DNA of 64,000 nt from Chloroflexota bacterium (GTDB lineage Bacteria > Chloroflexota > Dehalococcoidia > JACPQD01): contig JACPQD010000044.1 of the NCBI GenBank assembly GCA_016190665.1, positions 17,708-81,707 of the forward strand, written 5' to 3'. The notes under the pieces are model-generated. The model made no database searches, was not told the origin of the DNA, and saw nothing but the letters and a program-made list of their open reading frames with translations. Positions 35,029 through 43,584 of the stretch are shown piece by piece (positions within the stretch are counted from its first letter, which is position 1; every line of letters begins with the position of its first letter). The translations under genes and the position numbers were made by a program.

Positions 35029-36441
35029 ATGCTTTATCCAAGTAAGTACAATCATCTTGTTCGCTGCACGACGAGCGCCGGCCGCGAAGTACGTATTCTG
35101 AGTAACCTGTTTCTTGGCGCTGCCGACGTGGTCAACGAAGAGGTTTATGACTCGTTTGATGCTGCCGAAAGGAATGGCGCTTCCGCCCCATCCCCAGGAC
35201 TGCCCCAGACTGCCTGCGAGCACTTCGTGGAGAAGGGCTATCTCTATACTGACCCAGACGCAGAAGAGAAGAAAGTACGAGCGATCTCCGAGAACTACCG
35301 GACCCGAGACCAGATCGCGGCGGGATTGGAGGGAGGCCAGTACGGATTCATAACATCCCTTCAGTGCAATCTCGCATGCCCTTACTGCTTCCAGCAGAAG
35401 AAGGCTGACTCAACCGGATTCCTGAGCAAGCGCCAGGTCGATTCCGGCCTCGCGTCCATCGCCAAGGCAGAAGAGCATGTTGCCGCACTGATGGGCGCCC
35501 CGAGTTTGCCCAAGATCTCGATCACGGGCGGCGAACCGCTCCTCAGGAACCGCGCCAACCTCGAAGTCCTGGACTACCTGCTTTCGCGGCTCGAAGATCT
35601 CGGCTGGCCTTTCAATATCACAACTAACGGTACCGAGTTAAGGGAGTTTGTAGCGGAGCACCAGGCAACAGGTCGGTGCCGAAATGTGCAGGTAACGCTG
35701 GACGGCCCCCGCGAGGTCCATGATGGACGACGCTGTTTCCGTGGCGGGGGGCCTTCCTTTGAGAAGATATGCGCGGGCATCGATGCTGCGCTCCGCTCTG
35801 GATGGAATCTTACTCTTAGAGTGTGTCTCGATATGGCTAATGTGCGGAGTCTACCTGAACTGGCGGCGTTCATCATCGGCAGAGGGTGGGCCAACTACAA
35901 TACGTTCAGCGCTTACGTATCGCCAGTGACTGACCATGGATCCATATGTGGCGACGTTGTTCCCCGCGATGAGGCCCACCTGCTTGACGCTCTTCTGAAT
36001 GTCATCAAGGATCGTCCGGACGTGTCGAAAATCTTTGACGTCAAGCATTTCCGTGGCTTCAACTACGTGGAGCGTCTCCTGGTTCAGAAGAATCCCCGCT
36101 TCCCGGTAATCTTCCGTTGCGAGGCGGTAACCGGGATGTACATATTTGATCCCCTCGGTGATATTCACGTATGCCTTGAAGCTGTTGGCGATCCTTCACT
36201 TCGCATCGGGACCTATGACCCGATGTGGAGGATTGAGGACGAGGCCTTCGCACGATGGACGACGAGGAACGCTCTCTCTGTTTCTCTGTGCCAGGCATGC
36301 AAAGTGCGATTTCTGTGCGCGGGGGGGTGCACGATGGAGAGCTTTCACAGAGAAGACTCCGAGGTATGTATGCCTTTCCTTCGCGAGATTGATATCGCCT
36401 GGCATTACTTCGCGCAGGCGCGCCCGGAGCTGTTCGCCTGA
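35029..36441 (+). CDS. Radical SAM/SPASM peptide-modifying enzyme
   Basis: A 470-residue enzyme. The region before residue 100 may recognise the leader. The radical SAM cluster motif is CNLACPYC (113-120), followed by ITGGEPLL for SAM binding. The C-terminal SPASM region has CEAVTG, HVCLEAVGD, GTYDP and the cysteine group CQACKVRFLCAGGCTME...C, enough for auxiliary Fe-S clusters. AGGAGG lies 8 nt before the ATG. SPASM enzymes next to Cys-rich precursors form sulfur-to-carbon or carbon-carbon crosslinks; which one here is unknown. No exporter or protease gene is adjacent. Confidence 0.93.
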   Translation: MLYPSKYNHLVRCTTSAGREVRILSNLFLGAADVVNEEVYDSFDAAERNGASAPSPGLPQTACEHFVEKGYLYTDPDAEEKKVRAISENYRTRDQIAAGLEGGQYGFITSLQCNLACPYCFQQKKADSTGFLSKRQVDSGLASIAKAEEHVAALMGAPSLPKISITGGEPLLRNRANLEVLDYLLSRLEDLGWPFNITTNGTELREFVAEHQATGRCRNVQVTLDGPREVHDGRRCFRGGGPSFEKICAGIDAALRSGWNLTLRVCLDMANVRSLPELAAFIIGRGWANYNTFSAYVSPVTDHGSICGDVVPRDEAHLLDALLNVIKDRPDVSKIFDVKHFRGFNYVERLLVQKNPRFPVIFRCEAVTGMYIFDPLGDIHVCLEAVGDPSLRIGTYDPMWRIEDEAFARWTTRNALSVSLCQACKVRFLCAGGCTMESFHREDSEVCMPFLREIDIAWHYFAQARPELFA

Positions 36442-36782
36442 CCACTATACTGTCAGGGAAGCAGTCTTCTCCCGGCACCAGTAGTTGTCCTCCAGCCTGC
36501 TCTTGGCCACATTTCCTTGACCTCGTTCCCGACGGGAGCTAGAATTAGCTCAGAGGCATCGGTATCGTCCATGGCCGTTGCCAAGTTCATCGACAGGGAT
36601 GGGAATGTTCAGGCGCTGGTTCTGTCGCAGGCCGAGCGGGAATCCGCTGAGCCTGTCTCTTCACCTTGAGCGTAGCCGAAGGGTCCGGGAGAGCATAGCG
36701 CCTCAGGTGGGGAACTGGGGGACGCCCCAGTGTTGACAAAAAAGAAGCTGGGCGGGTTGACACTGCCGCCTCTTGCGCAACA
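36442..36782. other. Intergenic region after the radical SAM gene
   Basis: 341 bp without a supported gene. A 32-codon ORF at 36571 (MAVAKFIDRDGNVQALVLSQ...) runs into a dispersed repeat (CCTTGAGCGTAGCCGAAGG, about 36662-36680) and may be a gene remnant. Confidence 0.35.
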
Positions 36783-37382
36783 ATGATAGTCGTGGGCCTC
36801 ACCGGTGGCATCGCCAGCGGGAAGAGCACCGTGTCCCAGACGCTGGCTGAGCTTGGCGCCGCCATTATCAACGCCGATGAAACGGGACACGAACTCCTCA
36901 AGCCCAACACCGAGGCCTGGCGCGAGATCGTGGCTGCTTTCGGCGAGGGTGTTATCGGCGAAAGCGGCGAGATAGACCGCGCCAAGCTGGGCGAGATCAT
37001 CTTCCGCAGCCCCGAAGCGCGACAACGCCTTAACGCTATCACCCATCCCCGGATCTACGCGATGGTCCAACACAAGATCGACGAAGCCCGGCGCCGGGGC
37101 GCGCTTGTGGCCGTGGTGGAGGCCGCCCTCTTCATCGAAGCGGGCTGGTTCCCACTGGTCGATCAGCTATGGGTGACGGTGGTCCCGGAGGACGTGATGA
37201 TTCAGCGTCTGCGCAACAGAAACGGGGTCACCCAGGAGCAGGCGCGGGCCCGAATCAGTTCCCAGTTGTCTTCTGAAGAGAGGATCAAGCACGCGGACGT
37301 GGTCATCAGCACGGACTGCTCGCTGGACGAAGTGAGGGAGAAGGTGAAGCAGCTCTGGGGAAAGCACCTTGCCGGGCAATGA
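36783..37382 (+). CDS. coaE: Dephospho-CoA kinase
   Basis: A 199-residue protein of normal length. P-loop GLTGGIASGKST at the N-terminus, DETGHELLKP, THPRI and the lid region RLRNRNGVTQEQARARI are all CoaE features. It adds the last phosphate in coenzyme A synthesis. Its stop overlaps the start of the NUDIX gene (ATGA), and that gene is a CoA-type pyrophosphatase, so the pair concerns CoA synthesis and turnover. Confidence 0.95.
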   Translation: MIVVGLTGGIASGKSTVSQTLAELGAAIINADETGHELLKPNTEAWREIVAAFGEGVIGESGEIDRAKLGEIIFRSPEARQRLNAITHPRIYAMVQHKIDEARRRGALVAVVEAALFIEAGWFPLVDQLWVTVVPEDVMIQRLRNRNGVTQEQARARISSQLSSEERIKHADVVISTDCSLDEVREKVKQLWGKHLAGQ

Positions 37383-37963
37383 GCGAAAAGATTAGAAGAA
37401 TCCTCGCCCGCAGGGACAAACTGGCGGTGGTCAGCGGCGATGCCATGCCCGCCGCCGTCCTCATCCCCCTTTTTAGAGAAGGCGGACAGGTATACATCCT
37501 CTTCACGAAGCGAACGGATACGGTGGCCCACCACAAGGGCCAGATCTGCTTTCCGGGGGGTGGGGCCGACCCCGGTGACAGCACCAATCTGGAGACTGCC
37601 CTTCGCGAAACCTACGAGGAAGTGGGCATCAGAGGGTCGGACGTCAGCGTGCTCGGCAGCCTGGACGACCTGGTGACGTCGACCAATTTCGTCGTCTCTC
37701 CCTTTGTCGGCGTCATCCCCCATCCCTATGACTTCAAAGTCTGCACCGAGGAAGTGGAAGAGATAATCGAGGTCCCCTTGCGAACGCTCATGGACGAGCA
37801 GAACTTTCGCCCGGAGTACGAGGGCCGTGAAGGCTCTCTTTCCCCCGCCTATTTCTGCGGCAAGCACATAATCTGGGGGGTCACGGCGCGGCTTCTTACG
37901 CAGTTTCTGGAGCTTCTTCGCGAAGGCGGGGTGAGCCCCGAGGCGGCGGACACGCTGCTATAG
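37379..37963 (+). CDS. NUDIX hydrolase, CoA pyrophosphatase type
   Basis: A 194-residue protein. The NUDIX box reads GGADPGDSTNLETALRETYEEVGI, and the preceding HKGQICFPGG is the extended motif of CoA pyrophosphatases (NudL/YeaB). FTKRTDTVAHHKGQ is also typical. It overlaps coaE by 4 bp. Likely cleaves CoA or its derivatives to 3',5'-ADP and phosphopantetheine. Confidence 0.92.
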   Translation: MSEKIRRILARRDKLAVVSGDAMPAAVLIPLFREGGQVYILFTKRTDTVAHHKGQICFPGGGADPGDSTNLETALRETYEEVGIRGSDVSVLGSLDDLVTSTNFVVSPFVGVIPHPYDFKVCTEEVEEIIEVPLRTLMDEQNFRPEYEGREGSLSPAYFCGKHIIWGVTARLLTQFLELLREGGVSPEAADTLL

Positions 37964-38054
37964 GCCGAAGGCCCTCAGGGGCCGGCAAGATCGGCGGCCT
38001 GCGGAAGGCCACGCCGGTTGCCGCCAGTCCTCCGCAATCCGGGAATCGCCCTGC

Positions 38055-38987
38055 CTACTGCCTGCCTTCGCAGCGCTGCAGCAGATTCGCCCAGTCTTCG
38101 TCTACCTTCTCCTGGAGCCTATCGACGATAGCTTTGTTGGCTGGGTTCAGAAGGTGACTGAACCTCCCCTGAGTCTTCAGCCACTCCGTTACCGGCTTTT
38201 TCTCCTTCGGCCGGTAGTTGAGCGTCCATTTGCCGTTCTCTACTTCGTAGAGCGGCCAAACGCACGTGTCGGCTGCCAGCCGACCCAGGGCGATGGCCTG
38301 ATCGTCCGGCGTACGCCAGCCTCGCGGGCAGGCTGACAAAGCGTCGATGAAGGATGGGCCGTCCGAGGCCAGCGCCTTCTTAGTCTTGGTCATCAGGTCT
38401 CTCCAGGCGTGGGGCGATGCCTGGGCGGCGTAAGGGATGCCATGAGCCAGCACAATGGCCATGAGGTTCTTCCGGTTCTGGACCTTGCCGGGGATGACTT
38501 TGCCCACCGGCGTGGTGGTCGTCCATGTGCCTAAGGGCGTGGCGCCGCTGCGTTGGATGCCGGTGTTCATGTAGGCTTCGTTATTCAGGCAAACGTACAG
38601 GATCTTGTGCCCTCGTTCCAGCACTCCCGAGAGCCATTGCAGGCCAATATCGTAGGTGGCGCCGTCGCCGCCGAAGGCGATGAAGTTCATCGGCCTATCC
38701 GGGATCTTCCCCTGTTTCACCAGGGAGCGATACATCGTCTCGACGCCAGCCAGCGTGGAGCTGGCGTTCTCGAAGAGGCTGTGGATCCAGGGCACGCGCC
38801 AGGAGGTGTAAGGGAAGGGCGAGGAGAAGATTTCCAGACAACCCGTGGGTGAGGCCACCACGACGGGCCCTTCCACGGCCAACAGCACCTGGCGAACGAT
38901 TATCGGCTCAGCGCATCCCCGGCACGCTCGGTGGCCGGGTGCGAAGAGGTCTTCTTTCTTGGCGATTTCCTTCAGATTCAATACCAT
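38055..38987 (-). CDS. porB: 2-oxoacid (pyruvate):ferredoxin oxidoreductase, beta subunit
   Basis: A 310-residue TPP-binding subunit. HRACRGCAEP and a later cysteine in SPTGCLE and ACPRGW supply cluster ligands. FGGDGATYDIGLQWLSGVLERG...CLNNEAYMNTG is the TPP-Mg motif. The ATG has GGGGAG 6 nt upstream. It is the last gene of the gamma-delta-alpha-beta operon. The complex converts pyruvate and CoA to acetyl-CoA and CO2 with reduction of ferredoxin, or runs in reverse for CO2 fixation. Confidence 0.92.
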   Translation of the reverse strand: MVLNLKEIAKKEDLFAPGHRACRGCAEPIIVRQVLLAVEGPVVVASPTGCLEIFSSPFPYTSWRVPWIHSLFENASSTLAGVETMYRSLVKQGKIPDRPMNFIAFGGDGATYDIGLQWLSGVLERGHKILYVCLNNEAYMNTGIQRSGATPLGTWTTTTPVGKVIPGKVQNRKNLMAIVLAHGIPYAAQASPHAWRDLMTKTKKALASDGPSFIDALSACPRGWRTPDDQAIALGRLAADTCVWPLYEVENGKWTLNYRPKEKKPVTEWLKTQGRFSHLLNPANKAIVDRLQEKVDEDWANLLQRCEGRQ

Positions 38988-39032
38988 AGCAGTCTCCCCT
39001 TATGTACAGCTGTCAGGAATCGATTTCTGATT

Positions 39033-39077
39033 TTTGATTTGGGATTCTTGATTGACCGTCTGTCCCCAATCAGCAAT
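39033..39077. repeat. Dispersed palindromic repeat
   Basis: TTGGGATTCTTGATTGACC ... CCCCAATCAGCAATC, the second copy of the repeat at 10508-10552, here between the porB and porA genes. Confidence 0.55.
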
Positions 39078-39081
39078 CGAC

Positions 39082-40305
39082 CTACTCCCGCACCCCGAGG
39101 AAGCGGCGCACCGGGCCGGTATCGCCCGTCCCGGCTATGCGTTGAAGCTCCTCGAAGACCTGGCGGATATGGGCCGGAGGCGTGTCTCGCCCGCCCAGGC
39201 CGTAGACGACATCTATGACCTTCGGCGACTGACCGTGGGTGAAGAGGGCGGTGCACACTTCGTTGAAGACGGGATTGCCCTGGCCGCCGAAGCACTCGGA
39301 CCGGTCCATGACGGCGATGGTCTCAGCGTTTTTCAATGCCTCGGCGACGGCCGTCGCCGGAAAGGGGCGGAAACAGCGCACTTTGAGGAGTCCGGCCTTT
39401 ACGCCGTCGCCTCGCAGCGCATCGACGACTACCCTCGCTGTCCCCGCTGTTGAACCCATAACCACCAGCGCCAGCTCGGCATCCTCCAGGCAATACGGCT
39501 GCAAGAGGCCGTAGGGACGGCCGGTCAGTTTGCCGAACTCCTCTCCGACCTTGACTATCACGTCGAGGGCCTTATCCATGGCGTCGAACTGCTGGCGGCG
39601 ATGCTCGAAGAAGTAGTCCGAGCCGTCGTTGGCGCCGAAGGTGACAGGATGTTCCACGTCCAGAAGCGAGTGCTCCGGCTTGTAGGTACCGATGAATTGC
39701 TTCACCGCCTCGTCGGGAAGGATGTCTACTCGCTCCATGGTGTGACTGATGATGAACCCATCCACCATGTGCATGACCGGCAGCATGACGTCGGCGTGCT
39801 CGGCGATGCGGACCGACTGGATAGTATCGTCATAGGCTTCCTGGTGGTTCTCCGCATAGAGTTGGATCCAGCCCGTGTCCCTGGCGCCCATGGAATCCGT
39901 ATGGTCGCAAAGGATATTCAAGGGCGCGGAGAGGGAGCGGCTCACGACGTGCATAACGATGGGCAAGCGGAGGCCGGCGGCTACCCAGAGGACCTCCCAC
40001 ATGAGGGCCAGGCCTGCTCCCGCTGTCGCTGTCTGCGTCCGCCCGCCGGCGGCGCAAGCGCCAACGCAGGCGCTCATGGCGGCATGCTCGCTCTCCACGG
40101 GGACGAACTCGGTATCCACAAGGCCATCAGCGACGAATTCGCTGAAGGTCTGGACAATCTCCGTCTGCGGCGTGATGGGGTAAGCAGCCACCACGTCAGG
40201 GTTGATCTGCCGCATGGCCTCGGCTATGGCATTGGCGCCCTCCAGTGCCCTCGGTATGCTTTGCACCACGTGCTGTTCATCAACTTCCTTCATGTTCAAA
40301 GTCAT
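39082..40305 (-). CDS. porA: 2-oxoacid (pyruvate):ferredoxin oxidoreductase, alpha subunit
   Basis: A 407-residue subunit. EGANAIAEAMRQINPDVVAAYPITPQTEIVQTFSEF and VPVESEHAAMSACVGACAAGGRTQTATAGAGLALM are the classic PorA pyrimidine-binding region; GSTAGTARVVVDALRGDG and FGGQGNPVFNEV follow. I start at ATG 40305, 2 codons after the delta-subunit stop region, with GGGAG upstream; the frame extends further without a ribosome site. Confidence 0.92.
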   Translation of the reverse strand: MTLNMKEVDEQHVVQSIPRALEGANAIAEAMRQINPDVVAAYPITPQTEIVQTFSEFVADGLVDTEFVPVESEHAAMSACVGACAAGGRTQTATAGAGLALMWEVLWVAAGLRLPIVMHVVSRSLSAPLNILCDHTDSMGARDTGWIQLYAENHQEAYDDTIQSVRIAEHADVMLPVMHMVDGFIISHTMERVDILPDEAVKQFIGTYKPEHSLLDVEHPVTFGANDGSDYFFEHRRQQFDAMDKALDVIVKVGEEFGKLTGRPYGLLQPYCLEDAELALVVMGSTAGTARVVVDALRGDGVKAGLLKVRCFRPFPATAVAEALKNAETIAVMDRSECFGGQGNPVFNEVCTALFTHGQSPKVIDVVYGLGGRDTPPAHIRQVFEELQRIAGTGDTGPVRRFLGVRE

Positions 40306-40306
40306 G

Positions 40307-40606
40307 CTACTTCGCTCCCTCTTTGGGTTCGGCTTCCATAACCATAGTGATAGCCTTTGGCGGGCATATCTGGGCGCAGATTCCGCAACCTTTGCAATAG
40401 CGAAGGTCCACGCCCCCGTGCTTGCCATCCTTGAGAAGCATAGCGCTGTCCGGGCAGTAGATGTGGCAAAGCATACAGTCAGTACACTTGTCCATGTCGG
40501 TAATCGGGCGCAGCGCCCGCCAGCCGCCGGTTTCGTATTCGGCTGAGTTCCCCGCGTCCTGAATGAGACCCCCTGGGGCCAGGTCTTTCCAACCCTCGTT
40601 ACTCAT
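40307..40606 (-). CDS. porD: 2-oxoacid:ferredoxin oxidoreductase, delta (ferredoxin) subunit
   Basis: A 99-residue ferredoxin-type subunit with two 4Fe-4S motifs, CTDCMLCHIYCPDSA and CKGCGICAQICPPKA, joined by DGKHGGVDLRY. It passes electrons from the TPP subunits to ferredoxin. The start is ATG 40606 (MSNEGWKDLAPGG, like other PorD proteins); an ATG at 40657 is possible and has no better ribosome site. Its stop abuts porA. Confidence 0.9.
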   Translation of the reverse strand: MSNEGWKDLAPGGLIQDAGNSAEYETGGWRALRPITDMDKCTDCMLCHIYCPDSAMLLKDGKHGGVDLRYCKGCGICAQICPPKAITMVMEAEPKEGAK

Positions 40607-40668
40607 ACTCGCCAATGGCTCCTTTCTTCCGGCCTTCAGTCCTTCATCACTCATCATTTCCCAACGGA

Positions 40669-41241
40669 TTATCCCTGGGCGGTCTCCGCGTAGGCCGTCT
40701 CGTAGGCATTAACGTTGGCTTCAACGATGTCCGGTCGAAGCGACTGGCCCAGCTTGTGGCGTATCTCCTTGACCATCGCGGCCTTGTCCACTGTCCCCAT
40801 GGCGCGGGTAAGGGCGCCGAGGATAGGGGTGTTGGGGAGGTTTCGCCCCAGGGCCTCCATGGAGATGCGGCTCGCGTTTACCGTGAAAACCTCGCCCTTC
40901 TTGAGGCCGAGCTTGGCCTTTATCTGCTCGGGGGTTTCGGCGGTGTTTATGACGACGGTCCCTCCCTCTTTCAGGCCCTCGGTAATATCAACCACGCCGA
41001 TCAGGGTTGGATCCAGGACCACTACAAAGTCGGGCTCCGTTATGGCGCAGTGTATAGGTATGGGCTTGTCGCTGAAGCGACTGTAGGCGCGTATGGGCGC
41101 TCCCATCCGCTCGGCCCCATATTCCGGCTGGGCTTGAAAGTACTTGCCTTCCTCAAGATAGGTCTCGGCCAGGAGTTTTGCCGCCGTGACCACACCTTGG
41201 CCGCCCCGTCCGTGCCAGCGAATCTCCAGAAAATCTCCCAT
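40669..41241 (-). CDS. porG: 2-oxoacid:ferredoxin oxidoreductase, gamma subunit
   Basis: A 190-residue protein. EIRWHGRGGQGVVTAAKLLAE and the later PEYGAERMGAPIRAYSRFSD with VVLDPTLIG are PorG signatures. GAAGGAG precedes the ATG. It is the promoter-proximal gene of the four-subunit operon. Confidence 0.93.
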   Translation of the reverse strand: MGDFLEIRWHGRGGQGVVTAAKLLAETYLEEGKYFQAQPEYGAERMGAPIRAYSRFSDKPIPIHCAITEPDFVVVLDPTLIGVVDITEGLKEGGTVVINTAETPEQIKAKLGLKKGEVFTVNASRISMEALGRNLPNTPILGALTRAMGTVDKAAMVKEIRHKLGQSLRPDIVEANVNAYETAYAETAQG

Positions 41242-41477
41242 ACTCGTCTCTCCTTCTCGTTCAGTCTGTCCCGTACGTTCAGCCAGACTAAATTATAGCT
41301 CCGAAGCTGGGCATTGGCAATGACGGTTGTCACAAAGAGGGGTGAAGCACGGAGCGGAAAGCGAGAAGCGCGAACGGCCATTTTCGATTTTTTATTGCAG
41401 ATTTTTAATTGAGGTTCTTGACCAGCGGTCGTCACTCAGCACTCATCACTCATCACCTATCATTTCAGTTCGGGGTC
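41242..41477. other. Divergent intergenic region, porG / AbrB-like
   Basis: Must hold the por promoter (not located). It contains ATC-rich direct repeats (CACTCATCACTCATCAC, about 41441-41457) of the kind also seen at about 40645. No gene. Confidence 0.4.
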
Positions 41478-41506
41478 TTGACAACTCGTTATCTCTTCTG
41501 TATAAT
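41478..41506 (+). promoter_or_regulatory. Sigma-70-type promoter of the AbrB-like/arsM pair
   Basis: TTGACA (41478-41483), 17-bp spacer, TATAAT (41501-41506): full consensus. Downstream TTTATCAGATAATTCAG may be an operator. Confidence 0.85.
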
Positions 41507-41541
41507 CAGATTTATCAGATAATTCAGAGGAGAAAGCAAAG

Positions 41542-41817
41542 ATGGTCGATGGTAACGGTTCCAGGTTGTGCTGTGCACCGGTAGGCTCATGCAGAGTGGA
41601 AGCCATCGTCTCGGTGGATGAACGCGGACAGATGGTGCTGCCCAAGGAACTGCGGGAAAAGGCCGGCCTCGCGGCGGGCGACAAGCTGGCTGTGGCCGCC
41701 TTCGAGCGAGATGGGAAAGTGTGCTGCCTGGTGCTTATCAAGGCTGAAGACCTGGCGGGCATGGTCAAGGGACTGCTGGGTCCGATGCTGGGAGAGATAG
41801 TGGGTGGCAAGAAATGA
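41542..41817 (+). CDS. AbrB/SpoVT-type small protein (HgcAB-associated-like)
   Basis: A 91-residue protein. A Cys-containing N-terminus (LCCAPVGSCRVE) precedes a swapped-hairpin AbrB domain (VSVDERGQMVLPKELREKAGLAAGDKLAVAAFE) and a C-terminal helix ending MLGEIVGGKK. Small AbrB proteins of this form are often annotated as HgcAB-associated and lie beside ArsM-like methyltransferases; no hgcA or hgcB is in this window. GGAG is 9 nt upstream of the ATG. It may sense metal or metalloid through its cysteines, which is inference. Confidence 0.8.
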   Translation: MVDGNGSRLCCAPVGSCRVEAIVSVDERGQMVLPKELREKAGLAAGDKLAVAAFERDGKVCCLVLIKAEDLAGMVKGLLGPMLGEIVGGKK

Positions 41818-41835
41818 GGAGCCGGGAACGTCGGG

Positions 41836-41903
41836 AACCACAAAATACACAGAATACACTAACTGGATAAATTGTTTTAGTGTATTTTGTGTATTCCGTG
41901 GTT
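41836..41903. repeat. Imperfect palindrome of the AACCAC...ATACAC type
   Basis: Left arm begins AACCACAAAATACACAG (41836), right arm ends TGTATTCCGTGGTT (41903), with about 27-nt arms. Related to 18678-18747. It lies between the AbrB-like gene and arsM, where it could modulate read-through. Confidence 0.65.
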
Positions 41904-41938
41904 AGATACTTTCAATGTTACCCAGATGGAGGTGAATC

Positions 41939-42709
41939 GTGGCAAAGGATGACGAAATCAAGGCCTTCGTGAAGGAGCGCTACGGAAAGATCGCGGTGCA
42001 GGGAGCCGCCGGAGACGGATGTAGCCCGAGCTGCTGCGGCGCGAGCGCGGACATCATGGAGAAAGCCAGAGCCAGGGGCTATTCAATGGAGGATCTGAAG
42101 AACATTCCGGAGTCCGCCTTCCTGGGGCTGGGCTGCGGGAATCCAACGGCCTTCGCCGAGTTGAAGGAGGGCGATGTGGTCGTTGACCTGGGATCGGGCG
42201 CCGGCGTGGATGTCTTCCTGGCGGCGCGACGGGTCGGCGACAAGGGCAAGGCCATCGGCGTGGACATGACCGCGGAGATGATCGACAAAGCGAAGTGGAA
42301 CGCTGCGAAAGGCGGCTTCACCAACGTGGAGTTCAAGCTCGGTGAGATCGAGCACCTGCCCGTGGAGGACGGCTCCGTCGACGTCATCATCAGCAACTGC
42401 GTCATCAACCTCTCCGTGGACAAGCTCGCCACTTTCAAGGAAGCCTACCGGGCGCTCCGGCCTGGGGGCAGGATTCTCATCTCGGACCTGGTGACCGAGG
42501 GGGAGCTTCCGGAGGAGGTGCGACGCAGCTTTGAGGCCTGGTCGAAGTGCGTGGCCGGGGCGCTGGACAAGCGGGAATACCTCGATACGATCAGGAGGGC
42601 TGGTTTCCGGGAAGTGGGGATTGTCCGCGAGAGCAGCTACGACAAGGCGGAGCTGGACGAGCGGCTCAAGGCCAAGATCACCAGCGTTCAGGTGAGAGCA
42701 GTGAAGTAG
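41939..42709 (+). CDS. arsM: Arsenite methyltransferase
   Basis: A 256-residue SAM-dependent methyltransferase. CSPSCCGAS near the N-terminus, the SAM motif VVDLGSGAGVDVFLAARRVG, the VISNCVINLSVDK block with a conserved cysteine, and SKCVAGAL provide the cysteines used by ArsM to bind As(III). The start is GTG 41939 with GGAGG upstream. It methylates arsenite to volatile or soluble methylarsenicals. It follows the AbrB-like gene under the same promoter. Confidence 0.92.
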   Translation: MAKDDEIKAFVKERYGKIAVQGAAGDGCSPSCCGASADIMEKARARGYSMEDLKNIPESAFLGLGCGNPTAFAELKEGDVVVDLGSGAGVDVFLAARRVGDKGKAIGVDMTAEMIDKAKWNAAKGGFTNVEFKLGEIEHLPVEDGSVDVIISNCVINLSVDKLATFKEAYRALRPGGRILISDLVTEGELPEEVRRSFEAWSKCVAGALDKREYLDTIRRAGFREVGIVRESSYDKAELDERLKAKITSVQVRAVK

Positions 42710-42720
42710 GGGTTAGGCTA

Positions 42721-42754
42721 GACCGCAGCGGTTTCGAAAACCGCTGCGGTCTTT
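42721..42754. terminator. Bidirectional intrinsic terminator
   Basis: Perfect 14-bp arms GACCGCAGCGGTTT and AAACCGCTGCGGTC around a CGA loop, followed by TTT on the + strand. It ends arsM and, read in reverse, the HAD gene operon. Confidence 0.8.
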
Positions 42755-42762
42755 GGACATTC

Positions 42763-43584
42763 CTACCCGAGCAGGCACCTTTCTACCGCCTCAGCGAAGC
42801 CGTCCTCCTCGACGGCGGTTGTGACGTGAGTCGCCGCTTCCTTGGTGGCCGGCGCGGCATTCCCCATGGCGATGCCGAGGCCCGCCGTGGCCAGCATGGG
42901 AGTGTCATTGGCCCCGTCGCCGATAGCGGCCACTTCGCTCAGGGGGATGGAGAGGTGCTCCGCCAGTATCTCCAGAGACCTGCCCTTTGAGACGCCATGA
43001 TCAACAATATTGATGAATTCCACGCCGGGGTAGGTGGGAGAAGCCGCCCATTCGAAGCTCAGCCTGCCCCGGAACTGCTCCACAAAGGCCCTCGATCTCC
43101 TCTTCTCCTCCTCGCTTATCGCCAGCAGGCCCATCTTGACGATCTGTTCTCGCCGGGCGAGGGCGGAGAAGTCCGCCATCGTCAGCGGGATCTTGAGGAG
43201 GCTGGCGTGCATCGTGGTGGCCTGGGTCCACGCCTCTATGAAGCACTGTTTTGTCGAATAGGCCTCCAGGCTGAGGCCGTTGGATCGGGCGAACCGGGTG
43301 GCTTCGAGTATCAGCCCAGTGCTGAGAAGCCTGCTGAACACCGCCTCGCCATTCAGGGGGTTGGCCACCACGGCGCCGTTGTAGAAAATGTGCGGCGCAT
43401 CCAGGGATAACTCTCGAATCATCGGGAGAGAGGTCATTATTGAGCGGCCGGTGCAGAGACAGACCCGGATGCCTGTCGACTGCGCCCTGGCGATGGCCTC
43501 CCGGTTGCGAGCCGATATTGCGCCGTTCCTCCCCACCAGGGTCCCGTCGATGTCCGCCGCCAGCAGCTTGTAGCTCAGCGCCAA
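42763..43584 (-). CDS. HAD-superfamily hydrolase, Cof type
   Basis: A 273-residue phosphatase. Motif I is AADIDGTLVGRNG, motif II CTGRS, and motif IV GDGANDTPML with the preceding lysine in GVSKGRSLEIL. The cap domain is of the Cof/YkrA type. Substrates are probably sugar phosphates or nucleotide cofactors such as FMN; the exact one is not readable. The start overlaps the end of the amidohydrolase gene upstream by 10 bp. Confidence 0.9.
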   Translation of the reverse strand: MALSYKLLAADIDGTLVGRNGAISARNREAIARAQSTGIRVCLCTGRSIMTSLPMIRELSLDAPHIFYNGAVVANPLNGEAVFSRLLSTGLILEATRFARSNGLSLEAYSTKQCFIEAWTQATTMHASLLKIPLTMADFSALARREQIVKMGLLAISEEEKRRSRAFVEQFRGRLSFEWAASPTYPGVEFINIVDHGVSKGRSLEILAEHLSIPLSEVAAIGDGANDTPMLATAGLGIAMGNAAPATKEAATHVTTAVEEDGFAEAVERCLLG

